64,000 nt of DNA from Robertmurraya dakarensis (GTDB taxonomy: Bacteria; Bacillota; Bacilli; Bacillales; Cytobacillaceae), in NCBI RefSeq assembly GCF_900156875.1, contig NZ_LT707408.1, positions 514,946 through 578,945 on the forward strand, given 5' to 3'. The notes beneath the pieces are model-generated. The model had not been told where the DNA came from. It searched no databases and saw nothing but the letters and a program-made list of their open reading frames with translations. Within the stretch, counting starts at the first letter, position 1; every line of letters begins with the position of its first letter. Of the stretch, positions 8,436 through 17,847 are shown piece after piece. Both the position numbers and the translations under genes were made by a program.

Positions 8436-9556
8436 ACCCGAAACTAGTGGAGAAATTATCACTATGGCAGCTGGCGATTTTAATTTTTATCTTCGAAGTT
8501 GGCAGCGTAGCGGTAGTTGGAGTTGGACAGGAAGCGAAACAGGATGCATGGATTGCGATAGCGTTAGCAACAGGTATTGGCATTGGCTTAATCGCTTTTT
8601 ATATGTTCCTGTTAAGTAAGTTGCCTGGAAAAAACCTTTTTGAAATATTAGTATTTTGTCTTGGCAAGTGGGTAGGAAAGTTCATTGGAGCCCTTTATGT
8701 GCTTTATTTTTTCTATATTGCATCGAGAGTGCTGAGAGATTTTTGTGAATTAATTATCACCGTAATTTTTAAAAGAACTCCGATTGAGACCATTGCTATT
8801 ACCATGATGTTAGTCATTGTGTATATGCTGTATTTAGGATTGGAGGTCCTTGGGAGAACAAGTGAAGTTTTTATCCCCTATGTCTTTTCATTTATTATCT
8901 TTATCGGATTAGGGACTTTGTTTTCTGGAGAGATGGAATTTAAAAATCTACAGCCCATTTTAGCGGATGGAATAGGGCCGATTGCAAAAGCCATTTTCCC
9001 ACAGCTGCTCACGTTTCCTTTTGGAGAAATGATTGCATTCATGATGATCATTCCTTATTTAACGAAGTTCAAAAAGGCTGGAAAAGTTAGTATAGCAGCT
9101 GTTGCTATCAGCGGCTTGATGATCATCTACGCATCAGTCATTCAAATAACGACGCTTGGTCTTAATATGTGGGAAAGATCAAGTTTTCCTTTGCTATCAG
9201 CGGCAAGGGAAATTTCTTTACTTGCTTTCATTGAGAGAGTCGATTTAATTATTGTATTTATCGTCATGTATGGAATTATTGTAAAGGTGAGTGTGTTTTT
9301 TTATGGAGGATTAAAAGGGATAGAAGTCATTATCAATAAGCCATATCGGACTTTGGTATTCCCATTAGGAATGGTGATCAGTTATTTCTCGATTCAAATT
9401 AGTGATACTTTTGCAGAACATATTGAGGAAGGAATTATGGTCATTCCCATGTTTTTGCATTTACCTTTTCAACTATTTATACCGGCATTAATTACACCTA
9501 TTCTGATCTGGAAGGTAAAAAAACAACAAAGGAGAACGGACAATGAGTCTGTTTGA
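8432..9556 (+). CDS. Spore germination receptor B subunit (GerAB/endospore permease family)
   Basis: A 374-residue integral membrane protein of the amino acid permease-related GerB family with about ten hydrophobic segments. The start follows a short AAAGGATCCC site inside the upstream gene. The 3' end overlaps the GerA-type gene by 14 bases. In the receptor complex of the spore inner membrane the B subunit binds the nutrient germinant. The gene order here is D-B-A-C, whereas gerA of B. subtilis is A-B-C, so the paralog cannot be named from order alone. Confidence 0.92.
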   Translation: MNPKLVEKLSLWQLAILIFIFEVGSVAVVGVGQEAKQDAWIAIALATGIGIGLIAFYMFLLSKLPGKNLFEILVFCLGKWVGKFIGALYVLYFFYIASRVLRDFCELIITVIFKRTPIETIAITMMLVIVYMLYLGLEVLGRTSEVFIPYVFSFIIFIGLGTLFSGEMEFKNLQPILADGIGPIAKAIFPQLLTFPFGEMIAFMMIIPYLTKFKKAGKVSIAAVAISGLMIIYASVIQITTLGLNMWERSSFPLLSAAREISLLAFIERVDLIIVFIVMYGIIVKVSVFFYGGLKGIEVIINKPYRTLVFPLGMVISYFSIQISDTFAEHIEEGIMVIPMFLHLPFQLFIPALITPILIWKVKKQQRRTDNESV

Positions 9557-11126
9557 TATCTTATTTAAAAGGCATAAAAATAAACAGGGAAATAAAAAAA
9601 CAGAGGAAGAATTATTTGAACAGGATGAAATATCAAAGCAATATTTTACAAATCTCAAAAAAAATAAAAACCAGTTAAAAAATCTCTTCCAGGACACATT
9701 TGATTTTAATATCGATTCCATTAAAATAGCAGATCAAGAGGCGTGTGTCTGCTATTTAGGAACGATGTTAGATAAAGATGCCCTTACAAATAAAGTGTTA
9801 AATGCAGCGAAGTCATCCTCCAAACAGTCCCTTTTAATGGATATTGAAGAGATCCGTGATACTTATTTCCCTACTTGTGCCTTTGAATATGCTGATAACT
9901 TTCACAAAGTCGTTTGGCAAGTATTAAATGGTTACGCTGTTATTATGGTAGATGGACAAAAAAAAGCATTGGCACTAGAAATAGGAAATAAAGAGCATCG
10001 AGCTATTATGGAGCCTAGCACTCAAACGATTATTAGAGGGCCAAAAGAGTCGTTTGTTGAAAATATTAATACAAATATTAGTCTAGTGAGAAGAAGAATT
10101 AAGAACCCTAGATTAACCTTTGAGAGTATGATCATTGGCCGTGACACAAAAACTACGGTGGCTATCGGATACATTGGAAATATAATGAATGAAGATATAT
10201 TAAATGAGGTTCGTAATCGATTGAAAAAAGTGGATATTGGTGGAGTATTGGATTCAGGAAATATTGAAGAATTTATAAAAGATAAGTCTTTTACACCGTT
10301 TCCGCTTACTTTTAATACAGAAAGACCAGATAGCATATGTGGACATATTTTGGAAGGAAAAGCAGCGATATTTGTGGATGGCAGTCCTTTCGTATTAACC
10401 GTCCCTAGTGTACTGACAGACTTTTTTCAATCGTCAGAGGACTATTATCAACCATTTCTGATGTCAAGTTTTATAAGGGCAATCCGCTATATTTCCTTCA
10501 TGGTCGCTTTAGTACTGCCATCTTTATATGTTGCTCTTTCTACCTTTCATCAAGAATTAATGCCAACACAGCTATTGGTAAGTATTCAAGCCCAAAGAGA
10601 AGGAGTTCCTTTTCCAGCAGTAATTGAAATTTTTATCATGGAGCTGACTTTTGAAGTATTAAGAGAAGCAGGCGTACGTATGCCGCGAGCTGTTGGGCAG
10701 ACGGTATCGATTGTGGGTGCTTTAGTGATTGGACAAGCAGCTGTGGAAGCGGGGCTTGTTTCCAATGTTTTAGTCATTGTCGTGGCTTTTACTGCAATTG
10801 CGAGTTTTGTATCACCGATTTATAACTTTTCAATTTCAACGCGATTGCTTCGCTTTATTTTAATACTGTGCGCGGCTGTATACGGGTTGTATGGTGTGCT
10901 CTTATTTTTGATTGTGATGGTGATCCATCTCGTTAGTCTAAGGTCATTTGGGGTACCCTACTTAGCACCAATTGCTCCATTTAAACTTGAGGATCAGGGT
11001 GATGTATTTGTTAGGCTGCCTTTATGGACAAATAGAACACGGCCCACTTATTTATATACAAAGTCACCAATAAAAAAAGAAGGCAGTGGCAAGCCTTCTC
11101 CACCTATGCAAAAGGGGGGCGGCTGA
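9543..11126 (+). CDS. Spore germination receptor A subunit (GerA family)
   Basis: A 527-residue GerA-family protein. Residues about 1-300 are hydrophilic (N-terminal domain), followed by four to five membrane segments between residues 310 and 480. Family-typical stretches are VDGSPFVLTVPS, FQSSEDYYQPF and LPSLYVAL. The C-terminal tail (TYLYTKSPIKKEG) is basic and cytoplasmic. A-subunits form the oligomeric ion channel of the germinant receptor in the spore inner membrane. The ribosome binding site AAAGGAG lies within the end of the B gene, and the stop overlaps the C gene start. Confidence 0.95.
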   Translation: MSLFDILFKRHKNKQGNKKTEEELFEQDEISKQYFTNLKKNKNQLKNLFQDTFDFNIDSIKIADQEACVCYLGTMLDKDALTNKVLNAAKSSSKQSLLMDIEEIRDTYFPTCAFEYADNFHKVVWQVLNGYAVIMVDGQKKALALEIGNKEHRAIMEPSTQTIIRGPKESFVENINTNISLVRRRIKNPRLTFESMIIGRDTKTTVAIGYIGNIMNEDILNEVRNRLKKVDIGGVLDSGNIEEFIKDKSFTPFPLTFNTERPDSICGHILEGKAAIFVDGSPFVLTVPSVLTDFFQSSEDYYQPFLMSSFIRAIRYISFMVALVLPSLYVALSTFHQELMPTQLLVSIQAQREGVPFPAVIEIFIMELTFEVLREAGVRMPRAVGQTVSIVGALVIGQAAVEAGLVSNVLVIVVAFTAIASFVSPIYNFSISTRLLRFILILCAAVYGLYGVLLFLIVMVIHLVSLRSFGVPYLAPIAPFKLEDQGDVFVRLPLWTNRTRPTYLYTKSPIKKEGSGKPSPPMQKGGG

Positions 11127-12349
11127 TGAAAAGAAAATGTCTTCTTATATTAGTTATGGTTGCTTTCGTCTTAACAGGCTGCTGGGATAGTGTGGAATTA
11201 AATGATATCGCCATTGTCACGGGAATGGCGATTGACCCAGGAGAGGATAAGAAATACCGTCTAACATTGGAATATATGAATCCAGCGAATTTTTCCAAGA
11301 CATCCTCTCAACAAGGGGCTCCGGTATCCACTATGGTACAAGAGGGGAACTCTATTGCAGATCTGGCAGGGAAGGTGAATGTAGGTGCGAGCAGACAGCT
11401 GGTCTTCTCCCATACTAGAGTGTTGTTTATAAATGAAAAAATCGCCGAAGAAGGAATACTAGGTTTTTTAGATGGTTTGGAAAGAAGCGCTCCTTTTCGA
11501 AATGACTTTAATATTTTGATAACGAAAAGTCATAAAGCAGAAGATTATGTAAAAATAAATAACCCGTTAGAGAAGGTTCCATCACTAAAACTTCAGAAGC
11601 AAGCTAAAAGCTTTGCAGAGGGTTGGGGAGGGGATCCGAAAGTGGTTCTATCGGATTTCATTGATGCACTCATATCTAAGGGGCGAAATCCTGTTACAAA
11701 TACAGTTGTCTTAAAAGGGGATCCAGAAAAAGGAAGTAAACAGGAAAGTAATATGTCAAATGGTCGTGAAGCACTTATTTTGTTTGATGGGTTAGCTGTA
11801 TTTGATAATGAAAAATTAGCAGGTTATTTATCATTAGATGATTCACGGAATTATATGTGGACACAGGATTTGAAGCAAACGACTCTCACTTTTCCTTGTC
11901 ATGATCATGGGGACAGTGCGAAGGAAAAGCAATATGTGAATGTTAGAGTTCCTAATAGCAGAACAAAAATGGAGACGTACTATCGAAATGAACAACCCGT
12001 ATTAAAGGTAAACATCTATACAGAAGCCCAGATTATTGAAACTCAGTGTTCGGATGATTTAACAAAAATTGACACATTTAAAAAGTTAGAGAAGAATGCA
12101 GAAAAATATATTGAAGAGAGTGTAGGAAGGACAATAAGTAAAACACAAAAAGAGTATGGTGTAGATATATTTGGATTTGGAGAAGCATTGTATCGTCAGG
12201 ATTATAAAAAATTTAAAGACGTTGAAGATGACTGGAATAAGGAGTTTGCTAGAGCAGAAGTGGTCGTTTCTGCTAAAGTGCAGATTAGAAGGGCAGGAAC
12301 AAAGAGCAAAAGTTTCTTAACAGAGTTATCTGATGGAATGGAAGAGTAA
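11126..12349 (+). CDS. Spore germination receptor C subunit, lipoprotein (GerC family)
   Basis: A 407-residue Ger(x)C-family lipoprotein. The signal peptide ends in the lipobox LTGC with the modified cysteine at residue 19, followed by WDSVELND, diagnostic of GerC proteins. The protein sits on the outer face of the spore inner membrane as the third receptor subunit. The start codon shares a base with the stop of the A gene, and an AAAAGGGGGG site precedes it, so the operon is tightly coupled. The operon ends here: a 70-base gap separates it from the helicase. Confidence 0.94.
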   Translation: MKRKCLLILVMVAFVLTGCWDSVELNDIAIVTGMAIDPGEDKKYRLTLEYMNPANFSKTSSQQGAPVSTMVQEGNSIADLAGKVNVGASRQLVFSHTRVLFINEKIAEEGILGFLDGLERSAPFRNDFNILITKSHKAEDYVKINNPLEKVPSLKLQKQAKSFAEGWGGDPKVVLSDFIDALISKGRNPVTNTVVLKGDPEKGSKQESNMSNGREALILFDGLAVFDNEKLAGYLSLDDSRNYMWTQDLKQTTLTFPCHDHGDSAKEKQYVNVRVPNSRTKMETYYRNEQPVLKVNIYTEAQIIETQCSDDLTKIDTFKKLEKNAEKYIEESVGRTISKTQKEYGVDIFGFGEALYRQDYKKFKDVEDDWNKEFARAEVVVSAKVQIRRAGTKSKSFLTELSDGMEE

Positions 12350-12420
12350 TGTAGGTGTCAATCTGGTAATTTTTAATTTTTTTCTGTATCTTTAACATAG
12401 CATGAAAAAAGGAGTATGTT

Positions 12421-13563
12421 ATGAGTGAACTACTAAAAGAACGATTGAAGCCATTTATTCAGAATGTATGGGAAAAGTCTCAGTTTGGCGAGCCTACTCA
12501 AGTTCAAGCTGAAGCGATTCCATTGATGCTTGAAGGAAAAGATGTTTTGGCTGAATCACCGACAGGTACGGGCAAGACCCTTGCTTATTTATTGCCAGTG
12601 CTCAACAATATTGATGCTGACAAGAAAACCATTCAAGGGGTAATCTTAGCATCCTCACAAGAACTGGTGATGCAAATTCTATCAGAGATACAAAAATGGA
12701 GTGAAGGCAGCGGGATACGCTCAGCCTCTTTTATTGGCGGTGCCAATGTAAAAAGACAGTTAGAAAAATTGAAGAAAAATCCCCATATCATTATTGGAAC
12801 TCCTGGGAGAACCCTTGAGCTAATAAAGCAAAAGAAAATCAAGATGCATGAAGTCAAAACAATCGTGTTGGATGAGGGGGATCAGCTTCTTACCAAGGAA
12901 CATTTACCGACTGTTCAAACTATCATTAAATCAGCACTTGCCGACCGTCAAGTTGTCTTGTTCTCAGCAACGCTTTCTCAAGTTATAGAGAAGGAAGCGA
13001 AAGCTTTAATGAATGAGCCTGAAGTCATAAGAATCGAAAAAGATGAAAGCATTCATTCTGGACAGGTGGAGCATATTTATTTTACAGCAGAGCAGCGGGA
13101 GAAAATTAAGATCCTGGAGAAAATATCACGCCTTGATGAAGCTAAGTCGCTCGTCTTTATTAAAGACATTGGAAACTTAACGGTTGCAAGTGAAAAGCTG
13201 ACCTTTCACGAGATCGAGACGGCGGTATTGCATAGTGATCTTAATAAGGATAAACGTAAGAATGCTTTAAAGAATTTCAGGACAGGCAAGGTGAATATGC
13301 TTCTTGCAACAGATGTTGCTGCCAGAGGTTTAGATATTAATGGAGTTACCCATGTTGTCCATTATGATTTTCCGAAGGACATCGAACAGTATGTTCACCG
13401 TTCGGGCAGAACCGGGCGTTTTGGTGCAGACGGGACCGTTATTTCAATTGTAACGGATCGTGAGGAAAGAGAATTAAAAAAGATATGCCGCGAACTCGGT
13501 ATTGAAGTCGAGAAAAGAGTATTTTATAAAGGGTCGATAACAAAGGCGGAAGATAGAAGGTAA
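12421..13563 (+). CDS. yfmL: DEAD-box-family RNA helicase (YfmL type)
   Basis: A 380-residue minimal superfamily 2 helicase. It shows the Q-motif region (FGEPTQVQAEAIP), Walker A ESPTGTGKT near residues 44-52, motif Ib TPGRTLE, motif II LDEGDQLL, motif III FSAT and motif VI HRSGRTGRFG. Motif II reads DEGD, not DEAD, so the name describes the family and not the exact box. Size and sequence match B. subtilis YfmL, which contributes to ribosome (50S) biogenesis, especially in the cold. There is no C-terminal RNA-binding extension. A strong AAAAAGGAG site precedes the ATG. Confidence 0.88.
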   Translation: MSELLKERLKPFIQNVWEKSQFGEPTQVQAEAIPLMLEGKDVLAESPTGTGKTLAYLLPVLNNIDADKKTIQGVILASSQELVMQILSEIQKWSEGSGIRSASFIGGANVKRQLEKLKKNPHIIIGTPGRTLELIKQKKIKMHEVKTIVLDEGDQLLTKEHLPTVQTIIKSALADRQVVLFSATLSQVIEKEAKALMNEPEVIRIEKDESIHSGQVEHIYFTAEQREKIKILEKISRLDEAKSLVFIKDIGNLTVASEKLTFHEIETAVLHSDLNKDKRKNALKNFRTGKVNMLLATDVAARGLDINGVTHVVHYDFPKDIEQYVHRSGRTGRFGADGTVISIVTDREERELKKICRELGIEVEKRVFYKGSITKAEDRR

Positions 13564-13644
13564 ATGTTGTTGTCACTGTCACCGTATAAGTCTTCATTTG
13601 TATACTCATACTACCATTGACTTTAAAAAAGGAGTTGAGGCAGT

Positions 13645-13773
13645 GTGGGCAGAACAAAGCTAGGCAATGCTAATGCGGAAAGAAATAAGAATAAGAAAAA
13701 GCAGCGAACAAGTTCTGAATTGGTAGAGTTCACTCCAAAGGATGAACGAAATCAAAAGCGGCTTTTAGATTAA
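13645..13773 (+). CDS. Small basic hydrophilic protein, unknown
   Basis: A 42-residue protein starting MGRTKLGNANAERNKNKK, very rich in Lys, Arg and Asn, with no cysteine and no hydrophobic segment. The GTG start has GGAGTTGAGG upstream, and a terminator follows ten bases after the stop, so it looks like a real gene. Composition is reminiscent of minor small acid-soluble spore proteins, but I recognise no family. It could be cotranscribed with the helicase. Confidence 0.6.
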   Translation: MGRTKLGNANAERNKNKKKQRTSSELVEFTPKDERNQKRLLD

Positions 13774-13782
13774 AAATTAGGT

Positions 13783-13826
13783 AAGCCTGACTCACACACC
13801 GAAAGGTTCTCTGAGTCAGGCTTTTA
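13783..13826. terminator. Bidirectional terminator
   Basis: AAGCCTGACTCA and TGAGTCAGGCTT form a 12-base-pair stem with T-rich flanks. It sits between the small basic gene and the convergent Rieske oxidoreductase gene. Confidence 0.8.
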
Positions 13827-15353
13827 TTACATGTCAAGTTTCTTTAGCGGTTTTGTGGCTGGACCATTAAAGACTTCCCCGTCATAGGAGTATCTAGAAC
13901 CATGGCAAGGGCAATCCCATGTTCGTTCACCGTGATTCCATTCGACTTCACATCCTAAATGAGTGCATGTAGTGTCCACAAGGTGAAGTTGTCCATCATG
14001 ATCCTTGTAGGCACCTGCTCTTTGTCCGTCGACCATGACAACAGCACCTTCATCATTCTCAAGTTCCCCAGGTTCTTTAGGGACGAACTCTAGCTTTCCT
14101 TTAATCAGATGCTTTGCTACATCGGCGTTCACACTGATAAACTTCTTGATTTCAGGGTCGCTATGGAACCTTGATGTAGTGAAGAGTTCTTTGTATTTAT
14201 TCTCTTTATTCATGATGTAGTCTTTGAGTAGTATCGCTGCGGCAGTACCATTTGTCATTCCCCATTTGCGATAGCCTGTTGCAATAAGGACTTTTTGCTG
14301 CTCATCAGTAATCGGGCCAATGTATGGTACCTTATCTAACGTGTATATGTCTTGTGCTGACCAGCGATACATATATTCTTGTATGCCAAGAACTTCTTCT
14401 GCAAAAGATTCTAAGTTTCGGTAATGCTTCATTGTATCAATTCCCTGGCCGGTCTTATGCCCTTCACCGCTGACTAAAACCAGGTCTTCCCCGTCGATAG
14501 GGGTTGATCTAAGGGAACGTGTAGGCGTATCAGCGCTTATGTACATCCCGCCTGGGAAAGCTTTTTTCGTTTTTAATCCTAAGATATACGCTCTTTCTAC
14601 ATACATTCTAGCAAAGAAAAGCCCTTTTTTATCACAGAAAGGATAATGGGAAGCAGCCACCAAATGATTGCATGATATCTTTTTTCCACTCCGCAACAGA
14701 ACCTTTGGATTTGGACCATCCTCGATATCGACAGCAGTTGTATTTTCATACACCGTTCCGCCCGCCTCGATGAACAGCTTGACGAGCTCCCGCAAGTATT
14801 TTAAAGGGTGAAATTGAGCTTGCTTATGCATCGTTAACCCTGTTTTTATAGCAATATCAAAAGGGATACTGTCAATTACAGACCCGTTAATCCCTAATTT
14901 TTGATAAGCATCAGCCTCATTTTGTACTTTGCTGGCATATTGGTCACTTTCAGCATAAATGATCGCATCTTGGTCACTAAAGTCGCATTCAATCTTATTT
15001 GTTTGAATCGTAGAGCGAATAAATTGCAAAGCATCCTCAGAGGCTTCGTAATATAGCTTTGCCTTTTCCTCCCCGAAGTGACTGATAAGTTCATCATAAA
15101 TTAACCCATGCTGAGCGGTGATTTTTGCTGTTGTATGCCCTGTGGTGCCGTTGAGAATTCTACCAGCTTCGATCAGGGCAACCTTCACCCCTTCTTTAGC
15201 CAATAAATAACCAGTTGTGATACCAGTGATTCCACCGCCGACAATAGCAACATCTACCTGTGTATCTTCTATGAGTTTATTATAAATAGGCAAATCTAGA
15301 TCTCGCCAATAAGGCTCCGGAAATTGGGGCATTTGTGTATGTAAATCAGACAT
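13827..15353 (-). CDS. yhfW: FAD-dependent oxidoreductase with C-terminal Rieske domain (YhfW)
   Basis: A 508-residue two-domain protein. The N-terminal DAO-type FAD domain has the dinucleotide motif VAIVGGGITGITTGYLL near residue 36. The C-terminus carries a Rieske [2Fe-2S] site, CTHLGC followed by CPCHGSRY, near residues 462-487. Both cysteine-histidine pairs are present. The architecture and length match B. subtilis YhfW, whose substrate is unknown. AGGAGGAGATCTCC precedes the ATG. The gene is monocistronic and divergent from the chelatase gene. Confidence 0.92.
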   Translation of the reverse strand: MSDLHTQMPQFPEPYWRDLDLPIYNKLIEDTQVDVAIVGGGITGITTGYLLAKEGVKVALIEAGRILNGTTGHTTAKITAQHGLIYDELISHFGEEKAKLYYEASEDALQFIRSTIQTNKIECDFSDQDAIIYAESDQYASKVQNEADAYQKLGINGSVIDSIPFDIAIKTGLTMHKQAQFHPLKYLRELVKLFIEAGGTVYENTTAVDIEDGPNPKVLLRSGKKISCNHLVAASHYPFCDKKGLFFARMYVERAYILGLKTKKAFPGGMYISADTPTRSLRSTPIDGEDLVLVSGEGHKTGQGIDTMKHYRNLESFAEEVLGIQEYMYRWSAQDIYTLDKVPYIGPITDEQQKVLIATGYRKWGMTNGTAAAILLKDYIMNKENKYKELFTTSRFHSDPEIKKFISVNADVAKHLIKGKLEFVPKEPGELENDEGAVVMVDGQRAGAYKDHDGQLHLVDTTCTHLGCEVEWNHGERTWDCPCHGSRYSYDGEVFNGPATKPLKKLDM

Positions 15354-15552
15354 GGAGATCTCCTCCTAATATAGTTGATATGGATAATTTTTCCCAATTT
15401 TAGAAGTTTTATGTATTCAATTTTATTAAAAGTCGCCATATGTATATTACAAATATGTGAAGGGATGAAAAAAGTGATTTCTCTCATATCTAGATCTGAT
15501 ATAATTCTATACACTATCTTTAGTTAATCATAATGAAATGCAGGTGGAAAAA

Positions 15553-16281
15553 TTGGAAGCTGTTATATTTATTGGACATGGTAACCGTTCCCCAAAAGGA
15601 AGTTTGGAGTTTGTGAAATTTATTAAGAAGGCAATGAGAGGTATCATTGTTCCGATTAAAGAGTACTGCTTTTATGAACGGGCGGAACCAACTTTACCAG
15701 AGGCTTTTGAAAATTGTATAAAACGTGGTGCAACAAGTATTCATATTCTACCTGTGTTACTTCTGCCTGGAAAGCAAACAACAGAAGAAATCCCAAGTGA
15801 AATAATGAGGCTGCAAGAGAAGTTCCCGGGGGTTCAGGTTAAATGGGGAAGTCCGATAGGTGCAGACCCGGTTATGGCCAATATCATTAACAAGAGATTA
15901 GCTGATGCAGCTTTTGAAGGGAAGATGGAAGACGCGATACTTTTATTAAGCCATGGAAGCCATGACCCTGTAGCGTACAGTGAATTCAAGAAAATGGCAC
16001 AAGTTGTGAGCGGTCAAATGGATGTAAGGGTAGAAACAGGTTTCCTTGTTACAGATCCGCTCTTCATGGATGTGACGAATAAACTGTTAAATGAAGGATA
16101 TAGTAAAGTATACATTGTCCCTTATTTTTTATTTGCTGGATCGTTTTTACAAGAACTAAAAGAAGTGTCCGAAGTCAATGATCATCTTATCCTTTGCGAC
16201 GAGATCGGATATGATGAAAGTTTGAGGAACTTACTGACTAATCGAGTAGAATCAGCAAGACGGGAGCATGTCTTGAGTTAA
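15553..16281 (+). CDS. Sirohydrochlorin chelatase (CbiX/SirB family)
   Basis: A 242-residue protein made of two CbiX-like halves. The first begins VIFIGHGNRSPKGS, the second LLLSHGSHDPVAYSEF. The histidines in GHG and SHG are the expected metal-chelation residues. Family members insert Fe2+ into sirohydrochlorin for siroheme or Co2+ for cobalamin; with no neighbouring pathway genes the metal is uncertain. I prefer the TTG at 15553 over the ATG at 15538, because the AGGTGG ribosome binding site (15542-15547) lies inside the longer reading and at the right distance from the TTG. A perfect-palindrome terminator follows. Confidence 0.85.
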   Translation: MEAVIFIGHGNRSPKGSLEFVKFIKKAMRGIIVPIKEYCFYERAEPTLPEAFENCIKRGATSIHILPVLLLPGKQTTEEIPSEIMRLQEKFPGVQVKWGSPIGADPVMANIINKRLADAAFEGKMEDAILLLSHGSHDPVAYSEFKKMAQVVSGQMDVRVETGFLVTDPLFMDVTNKLLNEGYSKVYIVPYFLFAGSFLQELKEVSEVNDHLILCDEIGYDESLRNLLTNRVESARREHVLS

Positions 16282-16293
16282 GAGCATAGAAAT

Positions 16294-16326
16294 AAAAGCT
16301 GTTCATGTGCATGAACAGCTTTTTGT
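16294..16326. terminator. Terminator after the chelatase gene
   Basis: AAAAGCTGTTCATG and CATGAACAGCTTTT form a near-perfect palindromic stem with a T run, usable from both strands. Confidence 0.85.
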
Positions 16327-16347
16327 ATGGAAAAAGATAGGTCAGAT

Positions 16348-16506
16348 TCAACTATTATTTGTAGTATTTTCTTCCTCATCAGGTAAAGGATCGATTGTAA
16401 AGGAGTCATTCTTATTTAATGCTTCTTGTATGAAATGAGAAAAAATCCAGCCGGCAATCGCTATAACAATTACAAAACCGATTGTCGTGACCCATGAAAT
16501 AGCCAT
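16348..16506 (-). CDS. Small single-pass membrane protein, unknown
   Basis: A 52-residue protein beginning MAISWVTTIGFVIVIAIAGW. It has one membrane segment (residues about 5-25), then an acidic tail (DPLPDEEENT). AAGGGAGGGATTAC gives a strong ribosome binding site. I recognise no family. It is transcribed toward the chelatase terminator, which it can share, and is divergent from the RraA-like gene. Confidence 0.65.
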   Translation of the reverse strand: MAISWVTTIGFVIVIAIAGWIFSHFIQEALNKNDSFTIDPLPDEEENTTNNS

Positions 16507-16623
16507 GTAATCCCTCCCTTACAACAGATTATGCGAACAAATAATGTAAAAGACTTTAAATAGAGGAATTTTTAATCACATTAAAGAATTAGTAAAGTGA
16601 TTTGAAAATAGGGAGGAAGACGA

Positions 16624-17103
16624 ATGAGCTTCAAAACTGCAGATTTATGTGATGAATTTTCTAGTGAAATCCAAATAGTCGGATCAAAATTAACGTCATA
16701 TGGAAAACGAAAACGATTTTCTGGTCCTATTTGTACGGTAAGAGTGTTTGAAGATAATGTGCTTGTAAAACAAGCATTAGAAACTATTCCTAAAGGAAGT
16801 GTCTTGGTTGTCGATGGAGGCGGTTCATATAGAAGGGCACTAATGGGTGATATGCTGGGGATCATTGCCGAAACGAGGGGCCTTGCCGGCGTAATTATAA
16901 ATGGCTGTATTCGAGATGCAGCTGAGCTCGCACAGTTGGAAATAGGTATTCTCGCACTAGGTACAAATCCATTAAAGAGTATAAAAGAAGGAAAAGGTGA
17001 AAGAGATATTACCGTTAATTTCCTTGATCTCCAATGGAATCCTGGTGATTATGTGTATGCCGATGAAGATGGCGTAGTGGTCTCAGCCAAAAAATTAATT
17101 TAA
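16624..17103 (+). CDS. RraA family protein
   Basis: A 159-residue member of the RraA/HMG-aldolase-like family. The signature VVDGGGSYRRALMGDMLG and the later GVIINGCIRDAAEL are present. In E. coli RraA inhibits RNase E. Bacillaceae generally lack RNase E, so that role is unlikely here. Class II aldolase or oxaloacetate decarboxylase activity, known for relatives with the GD...RD metal site, is possible. AGGGAGGAAGACGA precedes the ATG. It stands alone, 80 bases before the LysM-CAP gene. Confidence 0.85.
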   Translation: MSFKTADLCDEFSSEIQIVGSKLTSYGKRKRFSGPICTVRVFEDNVLVKQALETIPKGSVLVVDGGGSYRRALMGDMLGIIAETRGLAGVIINGCIRDAAELAQLEIGILALGTNPLKSIKEGKGERDITVNFLDLQWNPGDYVYADEDGVVVSAKKLI

Positions 17104-17186
17104 TGAGCTTTTAAATTGGAAAAATAATGTTGGTTTTTTTCTTTTTCATTTTTCACATTCTATCCTCGAAGGAGGATGAATCGAAA

Positions 17187-17804
17187 ATGTTCAAGAAAAC
17201 AATATTTAGCATATGGTTACTAATTTCCCTAATAGTTGTACCAACGATTTCACATGCACAGCAGGTACATACTGTCAGCAGGGGGGATACACTTTGGGAA
17301 ATTTCTGTTTGGTATCAGGTGGGATTATCTGAAATCATTGCAGCGAATCCGCAGTTTCGTAATCCCAACATGATCTATCCTGGTCAACGAGTTACGATTC
17401 CTGGTCATCAGGAAGCAGCTAAAAGTATCGAGTCTCAAGTCATCCAATTAACGAACCAGGAACGAGCTAAATATGGCCTTAAGCCGCTAAGAGCCAACTG
17501 GGAATTATCAAGAGTTGCTAGATATAAGTCGGAAGATATGAGAGACCGAAACTATTTCTCACATACCAGCCCGTCTTATGGGTCACCATTCGATATGATT
17601 AGAAGCTTTGGTCTTACGTATCGAAGTGCAGCGGAAAATATTGCAGCTGGTCAAACGACTCCACAGCAGGTTGTTCAAGCGTGGATGAATAGTGAAGGAC
17701 ATCGCAGGAATATCTTGAGTGCATCATACACAGAGATTGGTGTAGGGTATGCAGAAGGCGGCTCGAGAAGGCATTATTGGACACAAATGTTTATATCTAG
17801 ATAA
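17187..17804 (+). CDS. Secreted LysM and CAP (SCP/PR1) domain protein
   Basis: A 205-residue secreted protein. The signal peptide MFKKTIFSIWLLIS... ends near SHA at residue 24. A LysM peptidoglycan-binding domain follows (HTVSRGDTLWEI to YPGQRVTIP). A CAP domain occupies about residues 85-205 (LTNQERAKYGL, SHTSPSYGSPFDM, AAENIAAGQ, HRRNILS). It resembles B. subtilis SafA/YkwD-type wall or spore proteins; CAP function in bacteria is unclear. I chose the ATG at 17187 because GAAGGAGG lies 11 bases upstream; the reading is open further upstream without such a site. Confidence 0.88.
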   Translation: MFKKTIFSIWLLISLIVVPTISHAQQVHTVSRGDTLWEISVWYQVGLSEIIAANPQFRNPNMIYPGQRVTIPGHQEAAKSIESQVIQLTNQERAKYGLKPLRANWELSRVARYKSEDMRDRNYFSHTSPSYGSPFDMIRSFGLTYRSAAENIAAGQTTPQQVVQAWMNSEGHRRNILSASYTEIGVGYAEGGSRRHYWTQMFISR

Positions 17805-17813
17805 ATATTTAAG

Positions 17814-17847
17814 AAACAGACTCTTAAGGGAAATGGGTCTGTTTTTT
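17814..17847 (+). terminator. Terminator after the LysM-CAP gene
   Basis: AAACAGAC pairs with GGTCTGTTT around a 12-base loop, followed by TTTTTT. Confidence 0.8.
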
